From Acidobacteria bacterium 13_2_20CM_57_17 (lineage in GTDB: Bacteria; Acidobacteriota; Terriglobia; Acidiferrales; UBA7541), in assembly GCA_001914785.1 (NCBI GenBank), contig MNDE01000138.1, positions 1 through 58,157 on the forward strand: a stretch of DNA of 58,157 nucleotides, given 5' to 3'. A model generated the notes under the pieces. That model ran no database searches, was not told the DNA's origin, and saw nothing but the letters and a program-made list of their open reading frames with translations. The translations under genes and the position numbers were made by a program. Numbering within the stretch: position 1 is the stretch's first letter; each line of letters begins with the position of its first letter. This document shows, in pieces, positions 15,426-23,949 of this stretch.

Positions 15426-16196
15426 GTGCTGAATTATCCTGGAACCGAGGCTGATTTGCGTCCGAATGTAAATAGAAGGGCCCATGGCAGGCTCATTGCG
15501 ATCGAAGGCATCGACGGCAGCGGGAAGCGCACGCAGATGGATTTGCTCCACGAAGTCATCGCTGCTGGTGAAGGGGGCCACTCCGTCTATTCCACCGGCT
15601 TTCCCCAATACGATTCCTGGTTTGGCAAAATGGTAGGCCAGTTTCTGAATGGCGATCTCGGTTCGCTCGAAAATGTCGACCCGCACTTCACAGCCCTGCT
15701 TTATGCCGGGGACCGCTTCGAAGCCAAGCCTAAGCTGCAAGCGGCGCTGAACAACGGCCAAATTGTCCTCGTGGATCGCTACGTCGGTTCGAACCTCGCG
15801 CACCAAACCGCTCGCGTCCCACCCGAAAAGCGTGACAAATTCAGAAGCTGGATCGAGCATCTGGAATATGGAATTTACGGGCTCCCGCGCGAGGATCTTA
15901 TCCTCTATTTGCGCGTGCCTCCGAGCAAAGCGCAAAAGCTTGTCGGCCAGAAATCCAAGAGAAGTTACACCGCTGCCAAACAGGATATTTTGGAAGCCAG
16001 CTTGCGCCATCTCGAACAAGCTGCGGACATGTACGATCTCCTCGCGCGCAAAGCCCCGTGGGTGACCATCGAATGTTTCGACGCCGCCCGTGGCGCATTG
16101 CGCTCGCCCAAGGAAATTGCCCAGGATGTTTTAGCTGCCGTAAACAAAGTTACGACTACTCAAGTCGTGCATAATTCCGGCACAGGTGGCGACTGA
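15426..16196 (+). CDS. tmk: Thymidylate kinase
   Basis: 256 residues from a GTG at 15426; the conserved core begins at RLIAIEGIDGSGK, so the first 20 residues are uncertain. The P-loop is GIDGSGKRTQ, with arginine where most family members have serine. VDRYVGSN matches the DRY motif, and LILYLRVPPSKAQKLV fits the strand before the lid. It phosphorylates dTMP to dTDP in the cytosol for DNA synthesis. It is longer than typical Tmk (about 210) because of both termini. The stop is 2 bases from the start of the delta' gene, a pairing common in bacteria. Confidence 0.85.
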   Translation: MLNYPGTEADLRPNVNRRAHGRLIAIEGIDGSGKRTQMDLLHEVIAAGEGGHSVYSTGFPQYDSWFGKMVGQFLNGDLGSLENVDPHFTALLYAGDRFEAKPKLQAALNNGQIVLVDRYVGSNLAHQTARVPPEKRDKFRSWIEHLEYGIYGLPREDLILYLRVPPSKAQKLVGQKSKRSYTAAKQDILEASLRHLEQAADMYDLLARKAPWVTIECFDAARGALRSPKEIAQDVLAAVNKVTTTQVVHNSGTGGD

Positions 16197-16198
16197 TT

Positions 16199-17326
16199 AT
16201 GGGCTTTCAGGAATTTCTCGGCAACGAACGCATCGTCGCCGCGCTCCGCGGCGCTCTTCGCGCTAAACGCGTTCCGCACGCTTTGCTCTTCACCGGCCCG
16301 CGCGGTGTCGGAAAATTTACGCTCGCGCGCATGTTCGCACAGGCCGCGAATTGCGAACGCCTCATCGACGACTTCTGCGGCGAGTGCGTCACGTGTCAGC
16401 GGATCTCGCTCCTCGCCAATCCCCAAGCGCTGCTCGAGCAAGGACTCGTCGAGCGCGGCGAGAGCGCCGACGCTGCGACAGTCGAACGCGTGCCTTTGAT
16501 TTTGCAATCGCACCCAGATGTTTGGGTCCTCCTCCCGGATCCCGTTCGCCTGAAAAACCCTGTGGCGCGCCCGATGTTGCGCGTGGGCCAGTTGCGCGCC
16601 GTTCAACGTGCCGCCTACTTTCAACCCATGGGAAGGCGCCGCGTTTTTATTCTGGATGGCGCGGAGACGATGCGCTGGGACGTTGCCAACGTTTTCCTGA
16701 AAATTCTCGAGGAGCCTCCCGGCTCTGCCACGCTCATACTCACGGCACCTTCTCCTTACGCCCTTCTTCCAACCATCGTCTCGCGCTGCCTGCAATTTCA
16801 TTTCGCGCCGCTTCCGCAAGCGGCGGTGGAGAAAATCCTGAAAGAAAAAACTACTCGCAAGCCCGCGGAAATCAAGCTCTCCGCGCAACTCGCCGAGGGC
16901 AGCCCGGGCCTCGCCATCGAAATGGACGTCGATGCAGCCGCGCAGCGTCGGAGGAGCGCGCTCCGCATCCTCGAACGCGCCGCGCAAGGTCAGGGTTTCG
17001 CTCAGCTATTTTCGGACACTTCCGCTCTCGCCAAGGACCGCGATTCTTCCTTCGAAGATCAGCTCGGCGTCTTCTATGGCTTGCTCACCGATCTGCTTGA
17101 AATCACGTCGAAAGTGAAGGAACCAGTACTGCGCAACGTCTCGCTCGCGAAAGAACTGCAATCGCTCGGCAAGACTGTGGATTCCGCATGGGTTCTCCGT
17201 GCCATCGCTGGTTTTGACGAAATTTACGCCGGCGCGCGCCGTAATTTAAATCGCCAACTCGGCCTCGACGCCCTAGCCGCATCACTTTCGCCTGCGGTTT
17301 CGCACCCCTCCGTGTCTCGCGCCTGA
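16199..17326 (+). CDS. holB: DNA polymerase III subunit delta'
   Basis: 375 residues. The AAA+ clamp-loader fold starts MGFQEFLGNERIVAALRGAL, a typical delta'/gamma opening. The P-loop region is GPRGVGKFTLA and the zinc module has four cysteines around FCGECVTCQ. NVFLKILEEPPGSATLIL and TIVSRCLQFHF are signature stretches (sensor 1 and the SRC arginine motif). It is part of the clamp loader that opens the sliding clamp. Between the zinc module and LRVGQLRAVQ lies an insert of about 45 residues. It is translated directly after tmk. Confidence 0.92.
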   Translation: MGFQEFLGNERIVAALRGALRAKRVPHALLFTGPRGVGKFTLARMFAQAANCERLIDDFCGECVTCQRISLLANPQALLEQGLVERGESADAATVERVPLILQSHPDVWVLLPDPVRLKNPVARPMLRVGQLRAVQRAAYFQPMGRRRVFILDGAETMRWDVANVFLKILEEPPGSATLILTAPSPYALLPTIVSRCLQFHFAPLPQAAVEKILKEKTTRKPAEIKLSAQLAEGSPGLAIEMDVDAAAQRRRSALRILERAAQGQGFAQLFSDTSALAKDRDSSFEDQLGVFYGLLTDLLEITSKVKEPVLRNVSLAKELQSLGKTVDSAWVLRAIAGFDEIYAGARRNLNRQLGLDALAASLSPAVSHPSVSRA

Positions 17327-17444
17327 TCCGCTCTGACAAATGTTTCGCTATCTCAAAATTAAATCGCTACACTGTAACCCACACGCTTCCGAGCGCATCT
17401 TAGACAGCAGATATTCCACAACTCCTAGGTTAGAAGGAGCAGTC

Positions 17445-17780
17445 ATGGTGAATCGCCGTATGTTTCGTCCGGGTTTCCCGGACGTTAAGGAGCCGAGCAT
17501 TCCCCGCCCTCAGCACAACGGCCCGATCCCCAGCAAAAAGCCAGCGCCGCCGGAGACTACCCACGCAGAGAACTTCTACTGGGTCAAGCAGATGCAGTCT
17601 CATACGCCGATGGCAGTCGTCCTCGAGGATGGTGAAATGCTTCGCGGCACGGTCGAATGGTACGACCGCGATTGCATCAAGCTTACGCGCCAGGGCAGCC
17701 CCAACCTGCTCATTTTCAAGCGCGTGATCAAGTACGTTTACAAGGACGGAGAGGAATCCGCTCAGGGCGGCGACGAGTAA
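17445..17780 (+). CDS. Hfq-like RNA chaperone
   Basis: 111 residues from ATG 17445 with AGAAGGAG just upstream; the longer frame from 17340 has no ribosome site. The N-terminal third is proline-rich and basic. Residues about 45-105 form an Sm/LSm-like domain: FYWVKQMQSHTPMAVVLEDG, then LRGTVEWYDRDCIKL, then LLIFKRVIKYVYKDG. The last stretch stands where canonical Hfq has its YKHA motif. It probably forms a ring that binds U-rich RNA, but key residues of the canonical proximal site differ. It is a single gene after holB. Confidence 0.8.
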   Translation: MVNRRMFRPGFPDVKEPSIPRPQHNGPIPSKKPAPPETTHAENFYWVKQMQSHTPMAVVLEDGEMLRGTVEWYDRDCIKLTRQGSPNLLIFKRVIKYVYKDGEESAQGGDE

Positions 17781-17798
17781 GCGCTCTATTTATACGCA

Positions 17799-18245
17799 CT
17801 ATTTATAAAGAGAGTGCCCGGCGGTCGCCCCGAAGGTGAGCAGAGCCTTTGCGGCCAGCGACCCGTCCTCGTTGAAAATTTCGCACTCCGTCACGATAAA
17901 ATTTCTGCCCGTGCGCAAAACGCGCGCGTCCGCTTTGATGCGCCCGCCCGGCACCGGCTCCAGATAATTAATGCTCAGCTCCACGGTGGCGATCTCCGTG
18001 CCTCTCGGTATCGTCGTATAAGCCGCAATCGCCGCCGTCGTATCCGCCAGCGCCGCTAGAATCCCTCAGAGTACCACGCCATGAACCTGTTTGTGATTGG
18101 GTTTCACGTCCAGCCGGAAAATGGCCCGTCCCGCGTGCACGCTTTCCACGTCGAATCCGAGAAGCTCCGTCGACCGGCTCTCCTTCATTCGCTGCCGCAC
18201 CAGTTCCGTGAAGCGTTTCTCCCCTTTCGACATTTTCTTGGTCAT
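17799..18245 (-). pseudogene. PaaI-type hotdog thioesterase broken by an in-frame TGA
   Basis: From ATG 18245 the frame reads MTKKMSKGEKRFTELVRQRM and on through the hotdog fold to KQVHGVVL. A TGA at 18068-18066 follows, and then the same frame continues GILAALADTTAAIA and runs to a normal stop at 17799. Apart from this one codon the 149-codon gene looks intact, including the HG...ALADT active-site helix, so a single GGA-to-TGA change would explain it. Family members hydrolyse aryl or acyl-CoA thioesters. It is a recent pseudogene, a sequencing error, or read-through. The SDR gene lies just upstream in the same direction. Confidence 0.8.
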
Positions 18246-18261
18246 CGCGTTTTTTCGCCCG

Positions 18262-19026
18262 TCAATAAGCGGTCAGCCCTCCATCCAGCGGAATCGCCGC
18301 CCCGGTAAGCCACGACGACTCGTCCGAAGCTAGGAACACCGCCATCTCCGCCACATCCATGGGCTGCCCGAAGCGTCCCAGCGGAATCAACGACAACCGC
18401 GCCTTGCGCCGCGCTTCTCCTTGCTCGCTCGCGTCAAAGAGGCCTTTCACCAATTCCGTCTCCACGATCGAAGGGCAAATGCAATTCACGCGGATGTTCT
18501 CGTGCCCGTGATCGATGGCCATGGCCTTTGTCAGCATCGTCACGCCGCCTTTCGACGCGCAGTACGCCGCGCGATCCTTCATGGCCACCAGTCCCAGCAC
18601 CGACCCGATATTCACGATGGCTCCCCCGCCGCATTTTCGAAATTCCGGCAGCACCGCTCGCGACGTCAGAAACGGCCCCTTTGTGTTGACCGCCATCACC
18701 CGGTCCCACTCTTCCTCGCTGATGCCCTCCACCGTCGACACGTGCAGCGTGCCTGCATTGTTCACCAGCACATTCAGCCGCCCGAATCGCTCCACGGTTC
18801 CCTTCACCGCGCGTTCAACGTCTTTAGCGCGGCTCACATCGCACTCCATCGCCAACCCCGCGCCGCCCTGCTTCTGGACTTCGCTAATCACCTCTCGCAG
18901 CTTTTCCAGCCGTCTTCCTGCCACCGTCACGCTCGCGCCTTCCTGCGCAAACGCAAGCGCGATTGCTCGACCGATGCCCGTACCGCCGCCGGTAATCAGC
19001 GCCATCTTGCCGGAAAGTCGTGTCAC
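18262..19026 (-). CDS. Short-chain dehydrogenase/reductase (SDR)
   Basis: 254 residues from GTG 19026, chosen because AGGAAAAGG lies upstream and the product then begins VTRLSGKMALITGG; the frame up to 19104 is not conserved-looking. It is a classical SDR: TGGGTGIG cofactor site, NNAG, the catalytic serine in NIGSVLG, and YCASK with the catalytic Tyr/Lys. PLDGGLTAY is the usual C-terminal phrase. It oxidises or reduces a small alcohol/ketone with NAD(P); the substrate is unknown. It precedes the broken thioesterase by about 15 bases, so they were probably one operon. Confidence 0.92.
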   Translation of the reverse strand: MTRLSGKMALITGGGTGIGRAIALAFAQEGASVTVAGRRLEKLREVISEVQKQGGAGLAMECDVSRAKDVERAVKGTVERFGRLNVLVNNAGTLHVSTVEGISEEEWDRVMAVNTKGPFLTSRAVLPEFRKCGGGAIVNIGSVLGLVAMKDRAAYCASKGGVTMLTKAMAIDHGHENIRVNCICPSIVETELVKGLFDASEQGEARRKARLSLIPLGRFGQPMDVAEMAVFLASDESSWLTGAAIPLDGGLTAY

Positions 19027-19148
19027 GGAATTCCTTTTCCTCGCGTCTAATGGGATGCCGCGGCACCGCGTACTGTGCGGCGCGGGTGGGCGCGACTCTA
19101 GCATTCGGCTCCCTCTCCCCGCAAGCCGCCGTATTTTATATTTGTAGC

Positions 19149-19167
19149 CGCGGGGCTTGACCCCGCG
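19149..19167. repeat. Hairpin CGCGGGG-CTTGA-CCCCGCG
   Basis: Perfect 7-bp stem followed by C and four T on the plus strand. I recall similar GCGGGG/CCCCGC hairpins as dispersed in acidobacterial genomes. It lies between the divergent SDR and bshA genes and could act as a weak terminator or simply be an interspersed repeat. Confidence 0.6.
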
Positions 19168-19319
19168 CTTTTCTATTCGCTCTTGTAGTGACGGGTCGGA
19201 ACCTGTGCCGATCGGATCGGGAGATCATGCTTTCTGCCTGGCATCTCCGGGTCGTGTAAATCATTTCTGTTGTATCGTAGCGGCTCCCATAAGCGCGACG
19301 GAAACTCGAAAGCTCATCT

Positions 19320-20444
19320 ATGCGCATCGGCATTACGTGCTATCCGACCTACGGCGGCTCCGGCGTCGTCGCCACCGAACTCGGCATGGAGCTCGCCGCG
19401 CGCGGCCATGACATTCATTTCATCAGCTACGCCCCGCCCATTCGCATGAACACCAACGATCCACGCATCCATTTCCACGAAGTCGAAGTTGTCTCCTACC
19501 CGCTCTTTGACCATCCACCGTACACGCTCGCGCTCGCCACGAAAATGCTCGAAGTTTTCGAATCCGAATCGCTCGATTTGCTCCATGTCCATTACGCCAT
19601 TCCGCATTCCGTCAGCGCCATGCTCGCGCGCTCAATGGCCGCGCCGCGCCGCCTCCCGTTCGTCACGACGCTCCACGGCACGGACATCACCCTCGTCGGC
19701 AGCAACCGCAGCTATCTCCCCATCACGCGCTTTTCCATCGAGCAGAGCGACGGCGTCACCGCCATCTCGCACTATCTGCTCAACCAAACTCTCAAGGAAT
19801 TCGAAATCAAGCGCCCCATCGAAGTCATTCCCAATTTCGTGAACTGCGACCTCTACAACCGCACCGCCGACAAAGGTCTTGCCGCGCAGTGGGCTCCCAA
19901 CGGCGAGCCCATCCTCATGCACCTCTCAAATTTTCGCCCCGTCAAGCGCCTCACCGACACCGTCGAGATTTTCGCCATCGTTCGTGCCAAAATGCCAGCA
20001 AAACTCGTCCTCATCGGCGACGGCCCGGATCGCGGCGCCGCCGAATACCTCGTGCGCAAATATCATCTCCAGAAAGACGTCTTCTTCCTCGGCAAGCAGG
20101 ATGCCGTTTACGAAAAGCTCGCCGCCGCCGATCTTTTTCTCCTTCCTTCGCAGCTTGAATCTTTCGGCCTCGCCGCTCTCGAGGCCATGGCCTGCGAAGT
20201 TCCCGTCATCGCCACCAACGTCGGCGGTGTCCCCGAAGTCGTCAAACATGGTGTGGATGGATATTTGGTGGAACCGCGTAACGTCAAGGAAGCCGCGCGC
20301 TACGCCATCGAAATCTTGTCCCGCGCCGACCGCGGCCGCGAAATGGGCAAAACCGCCCGCATCAACGCCAAGAAAAACTTCTGCGCCAACGACGTCATCC
20401 CCGCCTACGAAAACTACTACAAGCGCATCCTCTCGGAATCTTGA
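19320..20444 (+). CDS. bshA: N-acetyl-alpha-D-glucosaminyl L-malate synthase
   Basis: 374 residues, GT4 glycosyltransferase. [57 protein letters not shown] and LSNFRPVKR are distinctive BshA stretches; [19 protein letters not shown] holds the donor-binding ExFGxxxxE. It joins UDP-GlcNAc to L-malate as the first step of bacillithiol synthesis, in the cytosol. Bacillithiol is used by several Acidobacteria, which fits the genome. bshB and bshC are not in this window. The last 105 bases are repeated, degenerate, at 21201-21307, after the toxin-antitoxin cassette. Confidence 0.93.
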   Translation: MRIGITCYPTYGGSGVVATELGMELAARGHDIHFISYAPPIRMNTNDPRIHFHEVEVVSYPLFDHPPYTLALATKMLEVFESESLDLLHVHYAIPHSVSAMLARSMAAPRRLPFVTTLHGTDITLVGSNRSYLPITRFSIEQSDGVTAISHYLLNQTLKEFEIKRPIEVIPNFVNCDLYNRTADKGLAAQWAPNGEPILMHLSNFRPVKRLTDTVEIFAIVRAKMPAKLVLIGDGPDRGAAEYLVRKYHLQKDVFFLGKQDAVYEKLAAADLFLLPSQLESFGLAALEAMACEVPVIATNVGGVPEVVKHGVDGYLVEPRNVKEAARYAIEILSRADRGREMGKTARINAKKNFCANDVIPAYENYYKRILSES

Positions 20445-20446
20445 TG
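20341..20446 (+). repeat. bshA 3' end, repeat copy 1 (intact)
   Basis: Starts AAATGGGCAAAACCGCCC and runs to the bshA stop. It is nearly identical to 21201-21307 for the first 60 bases and diverges after that. The pair brackets the 754-base segment that carries the Doc toxin-antitoxin genes. Confidence 0.85.
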
Positions 20447-20476
20447 GAGGGTCAACTGCCCCGCCGCACGTGGGTA

Positions 20477-20854
20477 TTACGTCCTCTTTTCCACGTGTGC
20501 GCGTAACCAGGAAACGAGTTTGTCGAATCGGAACTGCTTGGCCCTGTAAAGGTGGGTCACAAAAACGTAGGTTTCTTCGGCTTCCGCCGTGAAATGTAGG
20601 CCGTTGATAGCAAGAAAAGTATACATGGCGGCGAAAGCCGTCCGCTTGTTGCCATCGACAAAAGAATGATTCTGGGCCAGGCTCTCCCAAAGTGCGGCGG
20701 CTTCCTCGATTAGATCAGCATAGTGGCCTGTCTGGGGCCGATAGAGGGCGGCTTCCAATAAACCCTGGTCCCTTACGCCGGGAGAGCCGCCATACCGTTC
20801 AATCTGATCGGCATGCATGGCCAGCACTTCGGCCACCGTCAGGTAGTCGGTCAT
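20477..20854 (-). CDS. doc: Doc-family death-on-curing toxin
   Basis: 125 residues. The Fic/Doc active motif is present as HSFVDGNKRTA, with the catalytic histidine and the GNKR phosphate-binding residues; the N-terminus YLTVAEVLAMHADQIERYGG matches chromosomal Doc proteins. Doc phosphorylates elongation factor Tu and halts translation. Its ATG overlaps the antitoxin stop as ATGA. It is convergent with bshA and lies between the two copies of the bshA 3' end, so the cassette appears to have been inserted there. Confidence 0.9.
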   Translation of the reverse strand: MTDYLTVAEVLAMHADQIERYGGSPGVRDQGLLEAALYRPQTGHYADLIEEAAALWESLAQNHSFVDGNKRTAFAAMYTFLAINGLHFTAEAEETYVFVTHLYRAKQFRFDKLVSWLRAHVEKRT

Positions 20855-21078
20855 CGAGCGAGCTTCTTGTATAACGGGCCATATTTTTCGTGGCTGGCCA
20901 GGTATGCGCCCATAACGTGGGAACGCGGCTTAGCATTCTTGTGTTTTTCGATGAGGTCGGTAAGCGCCTCGTCCACAAGGGCCTGAAGCTGCCGGCCTTC
21001 CTCCTCGGCCAGCGCGCGCACGTCCCTCAAGATTTTGGAATTGACTTGTGTGGCGAATTTTTCGCGGGACTGCGACAT
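20851..21078 (-). CDS. Antitoxin of the Doc module
   Basis: 75 residues from an ATG with GGAGG eight bases upstream. The first part, FATQVNSKILRDVRALAEEE, followed by LVDEALTDLI, resembles a ribbon-helix-helix DNA-binding fold; the C-terminus YLASHEKYGPLYKKLAR would be the toxin-neutralising tail. It is upstream of and overlaps the toxin gene. A sigma70-type promoter with a 24-base dyad between its -35 and -10 lies directly upstream, which fits self-repression. Confidence 0.8.
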   Translation of the reverse strand: MSQSREKFATQVNSKILRDVRALAEEEGRQLQALVDEALTDLIEKHKNAKPRSHVMGAYLASHEKYGPLYKKLAR

Positions 21079-21101
21079 GAAACGCCTCCTCTCGACGAGA
21101 C

Positions 21102-21132
21102 ATTATAACTTGACAAATCATGATACGTCAAG
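21102..21132 (-). promoter_or_regulatory. Promoter with built-in operator of the Doc module
   Basis: Minus strand TTGACG (21131-21126), 18-base spacer, TATAAT (21107-21102). A dyad CTTGAC-N12-GTCAAG with a central ATCATGAT spans 21109-21132, occupying the spacer and the -35. A repressor bound there would block RNA polymerase; the antitoxin is the obvious candidate. Confidence 0.7.
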
Positions 21133-21200
21133 AATCATTCAACCGGTCTGTGCGCTCAACACACATCCCAAAAGGTTTCACGGCCATTCTCGGCGATCTT

Positions 21201-21307
21201 AAATGGGCAAAAACCGCCCGCATCAACGCCAAGAAAAACTTCTGCGCCAACGACGGTCATCCCCCGCCTGCGAAAGCTACTACAAGCGTGTCGTCGACGA
21301 ATCCTGA
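21201..21307 (+). repeat. bshA 3' end, repeat copy 2 (degenerate)
   Basis: Repeats the last third-kilobase end of bshA with extra bases near 21213, 21255 and 21264 that shift the frame, and ends at a matching TGA. It is not preceded by the rest of bshA, so it is a displaced gene end. Confidence 0.85.
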
Positions 21308-21464
21308 TCTTTGACCAAAATTCTCGGGTGTCCGAATTTGCAACATAGGCATCCTGAAAGCGAGCATCTGGGACAAACGCATCACGTACTAAGTGTTTTA
21401 CAATGTGTTGGTTAACTATTGGCAACCCTTGTGCATTATCCACAGGAAAGAGGTGGTCGACACC

Positions 21465-23933
21465 ATGTCATTTCTTCGCGATCTAAGAGTTGCGTTCTAC
21501 TCCCTCCAACGGACGCAAGGGCTGGCGATCACCGTCATCCTGACGCTGGCGCTCGGCATCGGCGCTAATGCCGCCATCTTCACCCTGGTGCGCGGCGTGC
21601 TTCTCAAACCCCTTGTCAACCGCGATGAGGACCGGCTGATCTACATCCGCCAGAGCGCCCCGGGCACCGGCGACGAAAACACAGCGTTCTCCGTGCCCGA
21701 TATCCAGGATTTGCGCGCCAGTGTTAAAACTCTGAGCGCATTCGGCGATTTCTCGACCACTGAATTCACCATGCTCGGCCTGGGTGAGCCTCGCGTGGTT
21801 CAAGCCGGCGTGGTCGGCGGCAACTTCTTCGAAGTCATGGGCCTCCACCCAGTCCTCGGCCGTCTAATCGGACCCCAAGACGACGGCCCCAAAGCCGCTG
21901 GCGTCGTCGTTCTCACCTATCGTTTCTGGGCTGCCACTCTTGGGAAAGATCCTTCCGTCCTGGGCAAAACCGTCCGGCTCGACAGCGGGCTCATGGGCGA
22001 TCGTTCTGCCACCGTCATCGGCGTCCTCGAACCCTCCATCCCCTATCCCCAAGATACCGAACTCATCGCCAACATCGTCACCAGTCCGCATCACCTCTCT
22101 GCAACCATGGTCACTGGCCGCGTCCATCGCATGACGGAGCTTTTTGGCCGTCTCGCTCCGGGTGCCACCCTCGATCAAGCTCGCGCCGAGTTGCGCTCTG
22201 TCTACGGGGCCATGACCAAAGCACATCCGGAAGCCTATCCGCCCAAAGCGCAGTACCAGATCAGCGCCAAGCTGCTTCGTGACCAGATCACCTCGGGCGC
22301 TCGGACGGTACTGCTGGTGCTGCTCGCAGCTTCGGCGCTCGTCTTCATCATCGCCTGTTCCAACGTGGCTAACCTGATTCTTACCCGGACGGTTCGCCGC
22401 GAGGGCGAGCTGGCGACCCGTGCGGCACTCGGCGCAAGCACGGGCGCTCTGCGGCGCATGCTGCTTGCCGAAAGCCTCCTGCTCTGTGGCGCTGGCGCTG
22501 CGGTCGGCATATGGAGCGCGCAGCCGCTGGTGGCCATCCTGGCCCGCTACGCGTCGCGCTTCTCGGTTCGCGCCCTCGATTTGACCGTCGACTCCAGCCT
22601 TCTCTGGGTAGGAGCAGCGCTGGCTGCTGTCGCCGCGGTAATTTTGGCGTTTGTTCCGCGCTTGCCGTCGGCCGACACGTCCAATGGCCATAGCCTGTCA
22701 AGCGGCACTGCACGGATCACGGGTAGCACCAGCCGCCGCCAGCGCATCTTCGCGGTCACGCAAATTGCTGCTTCTTTCGTGCTGTTGGCCGGCGCAAGTA
22801 CGGTGATCACTACCCTGATCGCATTACAAACGGCGCAGACGGGGCTCGACATGCGCCACGTCCTCACCATCAACGTTCCCCCTATGGCCCATGGAAAAAC
22901 GCCTCAGCAAGTGGTCGATTTCTACAAGGAAGTTATTCGCCGCATTGATGCTTTGCCCGGCGTGAACAAGACCGCTTTCGGTTTGGCTGTTCCCTGGCGC
23001 GACGTGGGTGGCAGTGGTTTCGGTCTGCAATTCTCCGCCGACGGGCATACTCATACCCCTGGCGAAGACCCTCGCGCGCAGTTGCGCGTCGTTTCCCCGG
23101 GATTCTTTGCGGCGCTCGGAGTACCTATCCTTAGCGGCCGCGATTTCGACGAACTCGACGGTCAAAGTAAAGAGCCCGTCGCCATCGTCAGCGAGACTCT
23201 CGCAAAGCGCATGTTCCCCAATCAGGATGCCGTCGGCCGGCATGTCTATTGGACCGATCCCGTGATGCAATTTGCTCCCGGGATTAACGCCGCCCCGCAC
23301 CGCATCATCGGCGTAACTGCCGATATTGACGACCAGCACGTCGTTCCCGAGCCCATCGTCACCATCTATAGCACCTTTGAAAAGGGTCCCATCTTTGGCG
23401 GGCGCCTTTTCATCCACACCAGTGCGGATCCTTATTCTCTCGTCACGCCGGTCACCCGCATTATTCGCAACATGTCCGCCGATCAGCCCGTCGAGCACGC
23501 TGCCACTCTCGAAGACGTCCGCGCGGAGGTGCTCACGCCGGACCGCTTGAATTCCCTGGTGTTCGGCGTCTTCGCGGCTGTTGCGCTGGCGATTGCTTTG
23601 GTTGGCGTCGCCGGCGTGCTGGCGTTTTCGGTCAGTGCGCGGACGCGTGAATTCGGCATACGCCTGGCTCTTGGATCTCAGCCGCAGCTTCTCCTGAAAG
23701 GAGTCATCGCCGACGGCGCTGTGATGGCTGGGGCCGGTCTCTTCGCAGGCGCGGCATTCGGGTTCGTGCTCGCGCGTTTGGCGGGCCACTATTTTCCAGA
23801 CATGAAGATGCCGGGCGCCTTGCCCGTGGTCCTCTCTGCGTTCGTGCTGCTTGCAGCCGCGGTCGTCGCGTCGTGGCTCCCGGCCGCCCGCGCCGCCCGC
23901 ATCGACGTTATACAAGCGCTGCGCTCAGAGTAA
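21465..23933 (+). CDS. ADOP-family permease (MacB/FtsX-like)
   Basis: 822 residues from ATG 21465, which has AGGAAAGAGG upstream; an earlier ATG at 21393 would add a non-conserved leader. The layout is a short cytosolic start, helix 1 (ITVILTLALGIGANAAIFTL), a large periplasmic MacB_PCD domain, three helices including VLLVLLAASALVFIIACSNV, another start-like helix near 440, a second periplasmic domain, and three C-terminal helices ending RAARIDVIQALRSE. This duplicated permease without its own ATPase is typical of Acidobacteria. Related MacB-type systems export peptides or drugs or drive periplasmic machines; the role here is unknown. It is a single gene. Confidence 0.9.
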   Translation: MSFLRDLRVAFYSLQRTQGLAITVILTLALGIGANAAIFTLVRGVLLKPLVNRDEDRLIYIRQSAPGTGDENTAFSVPDIQDLRASVKTLSAFGDFSTTEFTMLGLGEPRVVQAGVVGGNFFEVMGLHPVLGRLIGPQDDGPKAAGVVVLTYRFWAATLGKDPSVLGKTVRLDSGLMGDRSATVIGVLEPSIPYPQDTELIANIVTSPHHLSATMVTGRVHRMTELFGRLAPGATLDQARAELRSVYGAMTKAHPEAYPPKAQYQISAKLLRDQITSGARTVLLVLLAASALVFIIACSNVANLILTRTVRREGELATRAALGASTGALRRMLLAESLLLCGAGAAVGIWSAQPLVAILARYASRFSVRALDLTVDSSLLWVGAALAAVAAVILAFVPRLPSADTSNGHSLSSGTARITGSTSRRQRIFAVTQIAASFVLLAGASTVITTLIALQTAQTGLDMRHVLTINVPPMAHGKTPQQVVDFYKEVIRRIDALPGVNKTAFGLAVPWRDVGGSGFGLQFSADGHTHTPGEDPRAQLRVVSPGFFAALGVPILSGRDFDELDGQSKEPVAIVSETLAKRMFPNQDAVGRHVYWTDPVMQFAPGINAAPHRIIGVTADIDDQHVVPEPIVTIYSTFEKGPIFGGRLFIHTSADPYSLVTPVTRIIRNMSADQPVEHAATLEDVRAEVLTPDRLNSLVFGVFAAVALAIALVGVAGVLAFSVSARTREFGIRLALGSQPQLLLKGVIADGAVMAGAGLFAGAAFGFVLARLAGHYFPDMKMPGALPVVLSAFVLLAAAVVASWLPAARAARIDVIQALRSE

Positions 23934-23949
23934 CCGTTCGACGCGTGGC

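Noticed and set aside
22824..23915. 363-residue minus-strand frame
   Set aside because: Complement of the ADOP permease; Arg/Asp/Gly-rich composition without any domain.
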